A stretch of 64,000 nt of DNA from Theristus sp. LFF4_11 (Eukaryota > Nematoda > Chromadorea > Monhysterida > Xyalidae): positions 1 to 64,000 of the forward strand of contig JASANC010002065.1 in NCBI GenBank assembly GCA_030248135.1, written 5' to 3'. Below are positions 22,301-31,900 of this stretch, one piece after another. Below the pieces are notes generated by a model, which was not told where the DNA came from, searched no databases, and saw nothing but the letters and a program-made list of their open reading frames with translations. Position 1 is the stretch's first letter. Each line of letters starts with the position of its first letter. Both the position numbers and the translations under genes were made by a program.

Positions 22301-23577
22301 CCGCTGAGGTGGACAAACATGGCCGTACTCCAAAATATTGAAAGGAAACCCCAAGAAAATACACAATTCTCGTTGATTTCTAAAATTATGAACAGGAAAC
22401 CCCAAAATTTGTTCAGATCTTGCTGTTTTCTCCACAATGTTGAAAGGAAATGCACAAATCTGCGCGATTTCAGCATTATTCTCATACAACCGACTACATG
22501 CATCATACCGTCAACCAGCTGGTGTGCGTTAACAAGTAAAAAACGGTGTCCTACTTTTGCGAAGCGCGCATGCCACGGACGATGCTTGACGCGGTGCCGA
22601 AATTCAAGTTTTTGCAGCTGGATCGCCACTGGCACGCCTGCAACGTTGGTGGAATAATAATCCCCGTTGTTGTTGCTACATAGGCTGCAGCTGATTGGTG
22701 GCATTTTTTGTTAAATTAGGCAAGATGATGTAACCAATCAATCAATGCTGGTCTTTTGACAAATGAACGGCATTTCTTGCGAAAGTGGACTATTGTGGGC
22801 TGCAGTACCGGGGTGATGGCTGATGGGTGGCACCCATTCCACGTATGACACCAAATTGGTACAACAGCTTTTTGCAGCGGCTGCAATGACCAACGACACA
22901 GTGAACCGTCGTTAATTGTCTTCCATAAAACCGAGCGTACCGTGCGACAGTGTTTCTCCCACGGCAGGTCGTAGCATCGGCCGACTCGATGGCTGCGATG
23001 CCTTGAGTCGAACGCAAACGACTGCATGAATCCGCGGCCGTACAAACATTGCGTCGAGTTGTTGCGTACCCGTTTCGGTTGATCTGGTCTGGAAAGTTGG
23101 CAGACGAAACTTGCGTCGCAAAGTGGCTGATGACATTCAAACCATCGGCAAGTCTTAAACATGCAGAATATTTGGCAGAATAGAATACAGTCAACAAAAG
23201 TGGAAAGTGGATTGAAAAAACATTCAAAATAGATTCAACAAGTCAAACAACATTCACATAATCTCATACAGGTGTGTATGAGTGTGTGTATGTGTAGGTA
23301 TTAGTCTCTATGCAACAAAAGTGGCAGCTTTAACCGAACACACTGTGACGACCACACGTACAGTCGGTCACCTGACTGAGAACCGTCGACTGGTCGGCGG
23401 CCGGGGGCGCATTGGCGCTGCGCGTTGTCGTTGCGAGCCGCCCGGCTGCGCGCGACTCCACGGTCGACTGCGACTTCGACTCCGGCTACGATACGGCCGC
23501 TGCGGCCACGCATTCGGCACGACCAACAACACCAGAAACAGCGCCGTCAACCAAAGTCGAGCTCTTTTCGTGGACAT
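10390..23577 (-). CDS. Gene B: signal peptide, Q/N-rich domain, hydrophobic segment and about 13 sushi-like domains
   Basis: A complete 28-exon model keeps phase end to end: 23372-23577, 22941-23088, 22555-22637, 22145-22303, 21755-21865, 20867-21392, 20438-20603, 19967-20158, 19730-19797, 19341-19494, 18876-19088, 18500-18564, 17906-18113, 17337-17455, 16995-17094, 16413-16585, 15866-15944, 15269-15523, 14667-14930, 13976-14281, 13637-13735, 13074-13232, 12509-12663, 12332-12440, 11969-12078, 11258-11414, 10765-11045 and 10390-10461 (1,578 residues). It begins with a signal peptide (MSTKRARLWLTALFLVLLVV) and an RSRSRSRSR stretch. Cys-rich exons follow (NSTQC, LPWEKHCRT, FCCRQT), then about 175 residues rich in Gln/Asn and a Gly-rich hydrophobic segment (AVGLICSIVCTLGAAIGVG). 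The rest is four-cysteine modules of CCP/sushi type, such as VQVKC then AQCTATGAW then LDC. Two splice sites are uncertain: a GC donor at 20861-20866, and 13637 against 13607. Probably extracellular and structural or adhesive, by inference only. Confidence 0.75.
11478..11625. mobile_element. F3 foldback element with an expanded (CGTCA)n array
   Basis: The element holds about a dozen tandem CGTCA units (11490-11552) between GTGCACGGTACGTCACGTCA and CCATGGAGGCACGTGTCTTTG. Other F3 copies have only two to four units, so this one has expanded. It lies in the gene B intron between exons 11969-12078 and 11258-11414. Confidence 0.65.
14593..14660. repeat. (AAAC)n microsatellite next to a gene B donor site
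   Basis: About sixteen near-perfect AAAC units, interrupted twice by AAGC. On the transcribed strand it reads as GTTT units starting a few bases downstream of the donor of the exon ending at 14667. Confidence 0.9.
14962..15030. mobile_element. F2 short foldback element
   Basis: GCAGCATTCACAAAGCAGTA pairs with TACTGCTTCATGAACATGC around a short loop containing GACGCGTAGCTATG. Two more F2 copies lie nearby at 15575-15651 and 15735-15810, so three sit within 850 bases of gene B introns. Confidence 0.7.
16125..16310. mobile_element. F1 element, near-complete copy
   Basis: CAGTCGAACTC at the left and GAGTTCGACTG (mirrored) at the right are flanked by TA on both sides. The arms continue with AATCAGCTGATT, TTGGTGATCAC and ATGCATG. 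The element has no coding capacity and lies in a gene B intron. It is a good reference copy for the family. Confidence 0.8.
19152..19314. mobile_element. F1 element
   Basis: Termini CAGTTGAACTG and GGTCGACTG, arms with AATCAGCTGATTGGTTGG and its near complement CCAATCAGCGGAT. It lies in a gene B intron. Confidence 0.75.
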
Positions 23578-24352
23578 TGCTGCCGGTTTCGCGGGCGGTG
23601 TTTACCCGTTGCTGCGTCACCCGACTACCTGAACTGATATAAACGCTCAGAGGTTGACTTTGGTCTTGTTCGGTTTTTTATTGCAGTCGGTTTGACTGAG
23701 GAATAAAACCGAAGTTTGAACAACACTCGTTACGAAATATTAAAGAACGTGCGGGAGGGGTACGGTAACGAAATGGAAGACGTGAAGTTTTTCAAAAGCG
23801 CCTTTACTTAAAGACATGTATGGCGACTGTGACTGTGTTTAGATACCGAATGGTAGTACGGTAGCTTTGTCAGTGTTTTTGTTTTGTTGCATACCAAAAA
23901 GTGGCACGTGACGCAAGTTAAGGTGTGCTACGTCAAAGTGCAATAAAGTTCGTTTTAGTTCAAAAAATCCAGATTCTCGTTTTCTGACGAAGTCAAAGTT
24001 CTGGAACGCTTGTTAATTATTTTCAATTTTTTTTGAGAAATCAGCAATTTACCGTAATTATGTTTTCCAGCAAGTGTAAACAAAATGAAACAATAATTAT
24101 TCTGTTTTAAAATTACAAGTTGTTGCATCTAACAGCTCTACTAGTTTTGCGTAAAAACAGTAAAAAACTAGTTTTCGACGCACCGCAATTGAATGATTTT
24201 CTGTTTCAAAGTTGTTACATTCTGCAGTGCAACGCGAAAGTTTTGTTTAATTGAGACGTTCATTTGCAAGTAACCGATGTTTGATACTAATTTCGAATTC
24301 GAATTAGCGAATGTTTTCTGGCAAAACGTTTTCTGCGAATAATCAATTTTTG

Positions 24353-24539
24353 GCTCCTGCGACTCAGTGCGTTTGCAGACGTCGAAAGGAAACTAGTTTC
24401 AATCTTTATGTAGCAATTAGCAATACAAAATACCCTAAGTGACCCGGCCCTATTTGGAAGTCGGATCACTTCCCAAATTTTGAATTCTGCGTCACGCATG
24501 AAACTATTTGCCTATCCATGCACGCATTGAGTCTCGGAA
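24353..24539. mobile_element. F4 element
   Basis: CTGCGACTCAGTGCGTTTGC at the left pairs with CGCATTGAGTCTCGG at the right, with CTAGTTTCAAT and GGCCCTATTT inside. It resembles the F4 copy that was split at 52499-53455. Confidence 0.65.
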
Positions 24540-25411
24540 CTGAAATAAAATATAATACACGAGCCTTGAGAAATCTGAATCCAATGTTTGAACACGACTG
24601 ACCGACCACAATATCTCCCGGATAATCCAATTAACATAATACCAACCAACGTGATGGCGAAAAAAAAACAATGGCTAAAAGCTGACCGGAACTTTGGCTG
24701 TCATGACTTTGCACTGTATCTACCGTACGCTTGTCGCCTTGCCTTCTTGCCCGTCACTGTCGAGTTCACGTTCACATGATGCTCATTTCCTGAAACAACT
24801 TTGTTTTCTTTAGCCATTTCAGCTTTAAAAGTCGATGTGCTTCGAATTTGTTGGAACTTTGTGTGTGCTTTTCTGCACCATGCAAAACCAGATTTCAAGT
24901 CAAGTTGTGTGGTACGACTATGATCAATCGACGAGCGTTAACGAACTGCAGATACAATTTTCGAAAAAACAAACAAATTCAAAGCAATTTGCAACAATGA
25001 TTTTCCGTCTCGGACACCGGCATCAAATTTGAAAAAAAAATTATAGATATGCTTATTGCTGCAACAAGCTCAGTGCAAAACCAGATCGTTCAATTTCATT
25101 TGCACGAAGCCCCCACCCCTCAATTGCAAAATAAACAATTATTTATGGCGCGTAAGGGGGTATTAGCATTTACTCACGAATCGCAGAAGTAAGCCTATAA
25201 TAGAATTGGCTTGTCATACTAATAAGATGCCGTGCTTGTTTGTCGCAATGTTTGCATTTGCATTTTCAAAGCAGGTTTTCATTTTCTTGTGACAAAGCAC
25301 TTTCTTGTTGACCACTGTTATGGCAATAATATGCGACGCTTATCCCACCCATCGTGGCAAACGTTTCTGATTGTGCGACCTTCACCGCTGAAAAAGAATC
25401 ACGCAATTTAC

Positions 25412-25558
25412 AAACTGTAAATTACAGACAATCAGCTGATTGGTGGGTGATCAGATGACGCATGTTTTCTGTGCAGGCATTGTTGTGGAAGCGGAGCTTG
25501 CGCGTATCAGGCGATCACCAAGCAGTCAGATAATTGTCTATAATTTAGAGTTCGACTG
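25412..25558. mobile_element. F1 element
   Basis: The right terminus is ATAATTTAGAGTTCGACTG next to TA. The left end is degraded, but the arm CAATCAGCTGATTGGTGGGT is clear. Confidence 0.7.
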
Positions 25559-26114
25559 TAGTTCGTTTATCGCATGTCTCGTTTTTTAGTTAAGTGTACT
25601 GATGACGTCAAAGATCGAGCAACAAACAACGTGCCAAGAAATTATCTCAGTGTCTGCCTCTTATGTGGATACTACTTTTCATGTTTTCAACAGCAAGCCA
25701 ATTTCTTATGTCATCTGAAACTTCCCACATTATTTATGTGCTGTGACATCCGAGAGACCACGGTATTTCTGTCGCCTATCAATCACGTTTACCGTTTTTA
25801 ATAGCACAGTTCAGCAGCGAAAGCTTGTCTGTCATCATTCACTTTTTCGTGCTGCGATGTTGTGCCACATGAAAAAACTTACGCAATACTTTTTTCATTT
25901 GAAAACCTGCCAGCTTTTTCCTTTGAGCTCCCTGATGCATAACAATTCGGTAATCTACTAACGGCTATCATGCTATTTTAGTCTTGTTCGCCACTGAATC
26001 CACGGTGGTTCATTTTTCATCCATTTCACTGTGTTCTCACTACTTATCAACAAAAAAAACTGTTCTTGCTTATAGCTCTTTTGAACTGCTCACTGCAAAA
26101 AATAGAGGTCAGAC

Positions 26115-26375
26115 ATGGACACGTTGAAACGGATGCGAGCGAACAAACCCGGAATAATTCGTAAGTCGCACCACCCGGCACTAACGGTAATCGTGACGGT
26201 GACTGCGATGACGATCATGAGCACACAAACTCAACCGGTCGCCGCAGTCGACGTGTATCGCTATCCGTTCCACGGCGGGCGAATGTTCACGTTGCATTTG
26301 ATTCCGTTGAAAACGGCGAAGAAAGAGCCGAGATTTTATTACGGTGCCAGCGACAACGTTGGACGACCGAAATGA
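26115..26375 (+). CDS. Possible small secreted or membrane-anchored peptide (86 residues)
   Basis: A single open frame runs from ATG at 26115 to TGA at 26373-26375. It is noticeably GC-richer than its flanks. After a basic start (MDTLKRMRANK) comes a hydrophobic stretch (ALTVIVTVTAMTIM) ending in an AVAA-like context, as in a signal peptide or anchor. The remaining 40 or so residues include DVYRYPFHGGRMF and a Lys-rich part, with no cysteines. A GTAAGT donor-like site at 26160 could instead mean that only the first 15 or so codons are exonic. No family recognised and no neighbouring exon seen. Confidence 0.3.
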   Translation: MDTLKRMRANKPGIIRKSHHPALTVIVTVTAMTIMSTQTQPVAAVDVYRYPFHGGRMFTLHLIPLKTAKKEPRFYYGASDNVGRPK

Positions 26376-27018
26376 GCGACGGTGAATTCGATGCGTTGTT
26401 GTCAACCGACTAACATTCACGACAGATGATATGTGTATGCTGATGTGATCATCTTTTCAACGTTGTTTCTTGCCCGCCACTTTGTTCAAAGTTCATCAGA
26501 GCGAACGTTAATACAAAATACAACTCATGCAAAAAGCTAACCGCCAAACGATTGACGAAGTCACGGGCAAGTGGAATAATGATGGTGAACGCCTCTGTCG
26601 ATCAGACACCATGTGAGCTCATTATTGCATATTCGACAGGTGTGTGTACACTCCCTGGCATTTCGCCTCAGAGGCGCTAAACGCGTACCGATTTTCACGG
26701 AGCTCGCAGGAAAAGCAGCCATATGACTGCCATGCAGCTCTCGGCGCAACCTTGAACTAATATAAGATAATATGCGTAAAAATCATTCGGCAGCCGCAAA
26801 ACAACAACTGACAAAAGTCATGTTTTCCCATGTCGTGGATTCGGTTTTCCCCATCAAAGGAAAAGCGTCAAATCATGCAAAAAAGTAAAATAACTGAAAA
26901 AAGACGCACAGCAAGCAAAACGAAATTCAGACAACATATAAGCTCAACAAGACGAGTGTGCATTCTGGCAAAACACACAACAGACGTTCGTTCATGAACT
27001 CTTCAAGTTGGAATGCTT

Positions 27019-28786
27019 AAGCGGCATTCATACAATGTTTTTTAAGCACGCGCGGCTATTAAACACTGCAAAACGCGTTCGCGTTGTTTCATCAGCGCCC
27101 CCAACAGGAGAATGATAGCTATGCGCTTTTTACGCATTCGCAAGGCGCGTGCAGCTGTGGGGCAGCTACGCAACAACACGCGTTCGCAAAGTTCATCAGC
27201 GCACCCAACAACTGCTCCGTAGCTATGCGGCTTTTTATGCATTCGGAACGTGCTTCTAGCTGCAGCACAGCTGCACAGTGCGTCCGCGTTCTAGAGAAAT
27301 TATTTATGCGCCGTCAAACTAATAAACTTTATAGATCTGGAAGTAAAAAAGCGCACAGCTGGTGAAGCAAATGAAGAGGTATTGTTGATCAAAACACCCA
27401 GTGTTGACGTGAAACATTACTATGTCGCTGGGTTTGTGACAAGTGCTCTGCATTGCACGGCAGTGGCACGCAATAGCCATCAGATGCCAACAGCTTTTTC
27501 AGTGTTCAGAATTTCGATTTTTAGCTTCAGGAAATCAGAAAAACTGTTCCGGAGTCCCGACGTCCATCCAAGCTGTTACGATGCTTAAAAACTTCATTAA
27601 ATTCAAAATGTTGTCAAAAATTCTAAAAGTCCAAATGCTGTCTTTGGGATTTTTTGACCAACAGACTACTTTTCAAAGTTGTTTTATTGTTTTATTCTGT
27701 TGCATTATTTCATTTGAAGTTTGGTTGTGGAAGTTTGATTGGTTGTGATTTTTGTTGTTTTTTTATTATTGTTCGTGTGCTGAAACTTTGACGAGGTAGC
27801 TTTCAAAAAACGGTGAGCAAGCAAGCAAACAAAAACAGGTAGTTTTTTGATCAACAACAAACAATTGCAAAATTTAAAAAAATCAATCAGAACAACGAAC
27901 GGGGACAAGAAAACCGAAGACAGAAAGAATCTGATCATGTGTGTGGCAAGTTTTACTGGACAAATACAACAAATATTTTGCAGTGAAAGAAGAGCTGAAG
28001 CTGGTGCTCATTTCAAAATGATTTCGTTTGCCAGGGAATTTTATTTGAAATCCCGTGAAAATCGAATCAAACAAGATTGATTTTATCATATTTTATGTGT
28101 CATAACAACCTGTGTTGCCGAGGTGTCTCAGATTTATGTTTTCGCGCAATCTCCATTTCGTGCGCAATGGACATGTTGTCGAGGCCAAACGCTGTTCGCA
28201 TCAACCCCACCAATTTCAACGAAACGCGGCGGCGGCGGACGTTTTCGACTTCAGCATGCCATTGTTCGCATTCTCCTGACCGGCGCCACCATGGCCTGCG
28301 AGCTGGCACAAAGCAAAACTCCTTCTTGCCTAATTGAGTGAAAAAAGCGACTCAGTGAAATACTCTGGAACAGGCGTTTCAGTTGCCTCAAAAACAAAGC
28401 ACATTTGCGGGCAAGAAACAGAAAACAACAAATTCAAAACAATACCAAAAGTGCTCGAATGTTTCAGATGGAATGCCAGCGAGACAGGTGATAAATTTTG
28501 CGGATGCGCGCATATTGTGAAGCACAGCAATGCGGTAGCTAAAAACACTTTTTGAATGCACAAAACGTCGTGCAGCTATGCGGCGCCTCTGCGGGCACTA
28601 ATTGCACAAATCGCATTCAATAAATCACGCAGCTGCCCCCACAGCTACTGGGGCTTTGCGAACCCGTTTGCATCATTAGCGCACGCAGCAGGTGCTGCGT
28701 AGCTCTGCGGCGTTTTGCGCGTTCGCGTAAGCATAGTCTCGTTGCTCATGGGGCAGCTATTAATTCAAACTGTATGAATGCGCCTT
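27019..28786. mobile_element. 1.8-kb non-autonomous TIR element with subterminal repeats
   Basis: The left end AAGCGGCATTCATACAATG is the inverse of the right end (AAGGCGCATTCATACAGT when reversed). Just inside both ends (27060-27300 and 28560-28780) is a cluster of degenerate units built on GCGTTCGC, CATCAGCGC and AGCTATGCGGC. The interior shows no transposase I can recognise. The terminal sequence resembles F2, so F2 may be internally deleted derivatives. Confidence 0.55.
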
Positions 28787-28991
28787 TATCAACCTCAATT
28801 GCATTTCTTTTCCATTTTATTGCGAACAAACGCAAACAGCAAATCAGTGATCACATTTTCTATTATTCTTCATAATACTTACAGTCCCAAAAAACTGTGA
28901 AGAGCATCAACAAGCCAAAGTCCAAAAAACGCCAACAATAAAAACACATAACCTGTCCGACAAGGCACGTCATACAACAACAATAACGAGA

Positions 28992-31900
28992 TCACAACTT
29001 CTGCTTCAAACCGGCGATGGCCTCATTGATATCACTAGCCAACATCGGTGCATCCGCAAGTGATCCCTCCAAATGGGACACGATTTCACTAATCGCTTTT
29101 TGCTCTAATCTTTTCACAGTGAACAGTTTCGGTTGTTGACTAGACGCAGACGTTAATCCAACCAGCGCACTCAGCGCAGCTGAACGCAACGATTTTTGCA
29201 CACCGTTCTCTGAAGAAACGAATTTCAGAGAATGGAATTATTATTATTGATGTTGACGAATTAGGAGTTTTTCAAACTGATTTTAAACGAATTTTAAAAA
29301 TTATAATTTTCAATAACTGTTTGGCTGCGGCTGCGTTTCAAATCGCAACACCGATTGTTGCGGCCACGCAGCGAATCAGCGATGCAAAAGCGAAAAGCGA
29401 CATTCATAAAGTAGTATTTAGTGACGCATATCTATTATCCTTCTTATTAAACGTGACCCAATAGAGAAAATGTTTCATGGCTGCGCGGCAATTTGAAATC
29501 AGCAAAAGTTAACGCATTCTGACGGCAGATTTGTGCAAGAAATTGAGAAAAAAACCAATCAGAATTTTTGTCACTAAGCAAATTTACTTTATTTCATATT
29601 CGAATTACGTTCGGGCGCGAAACAGCTTTTCAAGCTGTGCGGCTTTTCCACACATCATTCAACATTACTTCGCCTGCTTCACACGAAAAGATAATATGTT
29701 TTAGCATGGCTGCGCGTCGCTGAATACGGATTCATGAATGTGCCTTTTGTTTGATGTTGACTCGAATATTTTCCTTGTATCACAATAAAACTCGTTCGCA
29801 AACAAAACCGTGTTACCAACCGGAGCACTGTAACACAGACTGCACGAGATCGCTGATGTCAACATCAGTTTCCGTTGAGCTAGATTTAAAAATATATTTC
29901 TTAAAATTTAAATTTACAAAGTTCATGTACTCATTGAAAATTGAGTTTCACAAAATCGAAAAAAACTCTGTGTTTTCCCAAAAAAGCCCTGAGAAAAATG
30001 CCCTGCAAGGAAATTCGCTCTACCATTCATCAGTGTGACCAGTCTGTCGCAAATGTTTCACGACCGATGTAGTCGACTCGACCACAGCCAATTGCGTCTT
30101 CCAGTACGCAGACGGCAGCACAATCGCGTAGGCACGCAAGACGCGTATTGCAACGTGGGTGTCGCCTGTTGGAAGAAGAAGAAACCATGATGGAAAAACA
30201 AATTTGTAATTACAGTCTAAGTCCATGATATATCCAACTGGCTGATTGGTTGATGCATGCATTCCGTGCATGGATTGATTCATGTGAAGGCGGAGTTCGG
30301 TTTGCACAGCAATGCATGCATCCCGTGATCACCAACCAAGTTATAGAGTTCGACTGTAGTTCCAACGTTTACGAAAGACACACAAAAAGTGTCTGCACGA
30401 ACCAGTGCAGTGGACGGCAGTGAGTTTCGCGAGTGCGCGCACAGCGATCTCATCGAAGCGTTCAATATCGTTGTTGCGTTTTCGACTGCCGTTTACCGAT
30501 TCGCCGTTTTGATCGTCATCAGAGACGTCGCTACCAAACAGTGACTGCTCCTGAAATTCGTCAGCGGCATTCATGAAGCAGTATTTAATGACCGCGTAAC
30601 TATGTGTCAACGCGTCACTAAATACTGCTTCATGAATGTCGCGATACAATCAGTGTTGACTTGGCTACGCTCGCTGATTGGTCACTGGTCTACCCAGTCA
30701 GCGCATCGATTTGCAATTTGAGCACGACAAGTGATTTACCTTTAGGCCTGCTAGCTATCAAAAACGTTTCCAAGCCAACAAAAGACCAATCTACAAAATC
30801 GCAAACCTTCGTGAGTAGTGGCACGATGAAATCGCACAGCTCGCGTGCACCCGCCGAAAATCGCACGGCCGAAACGAATATGGCAGCCGCCTCGATCGCT
30901 TCCGTTTTATACGGCAACTTTCGCTTTTTGCACTCACGCATTGCAATTTTGAACCACTAGAAGAAGAGGAACCACTCAGATTCATCAAATTAAACCACGG
31001 CGCACAATCTCACATCGTGTATTTACCGCTTTTTTGGTTCAGCGACGCAATGAGCGCACAAGAAAGGCAGTTCCATGCTTGACGCGCGGCAACTCAAAAT
31101 TGGTGAGAAGTTTCCAGAGTCCCCGAAATTACAGCTAAGCAGCAACGGCCATTTTGAACTGCCGCATCAAGCTTGAACTGATTTCCCGTCCGCGCCTGCA
31201 GACGCATTGAGTCGCAGAACCAAAGAAAAGACATTTTACATGTTCGAACAAAAAGAAAAATTAAAATTACGATATACCGCCTCAATCTGCGCTTGTTCGA
31301 ACTCCAGCGCCGACTGATTAGTGCTGAAAATAGTTTCAAAAACGCCACTTCACCAGTGACAAAGCAGTGCAACTTTGCGCAACTACGAATAACGAAACCA
31401 ACCGTTTCGCGACGGTCAACCAAATTTGACCGACCGCTTGCAGTACGTTCTCCTTGCCTTCCCAGATTTGCCCTTTCAGGGCGTCGAATGCAAGACTGGC
31501 GAGCTCAACTGAAATCAAGAAGACGCACAGTTGCACAACACGTTAGTCCACGTCTAAGCTGCATTCATGAAGCACTATTTGGTGACGCTAAATACAGCAT
31601 CATGAATGCATGCCCGTTTCTGTTCAGGTTCATTCAACGACAAGTCAGTTGCAACAAGCATCTCAATAGTAAACAGACCAATGTGAGCGGTGTCCGCGTG
31701 TGCGACCGTGGCTGCCGCCAACTCCGCCAGCATCGTAGCACCGTTCGCTTTCACCGGCCATGAACGGCACTCGAACAACGTGCGGCGACAGAACGACACG
31801 ATTTCAGAGCGGTACAGTCGTACGCCTGGTGGTGGTGGAGGTTGACTTGTTAAACTGGAAACAACACACCGCTACAGAGTATGTTCGTTTACAGCTGTCA

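Larger units (their letters stand above)
23578..28991. other. Long gene-poor region upstream of gene B and downstream of ECM29
   Basis: About 5.4 kb, AT-rich, with no recognised conserved exon. It holds an F4 element (24353-24539), an F1 element (25412-25558), a possible small ORF (26115-26375) and a 1.8-kb TIR element (27019-28786). Otherwise I see only short random frames. The promoter of gene B should lie just above 23577. Confidence 0.55.

Noticed and set aside
23301..23642. Plus-strand frames over 23301-23642
   Set aside because: They are antisense to the first exon of gene B, where the Arg/Ser-rich stretch gives open frames on both strands.
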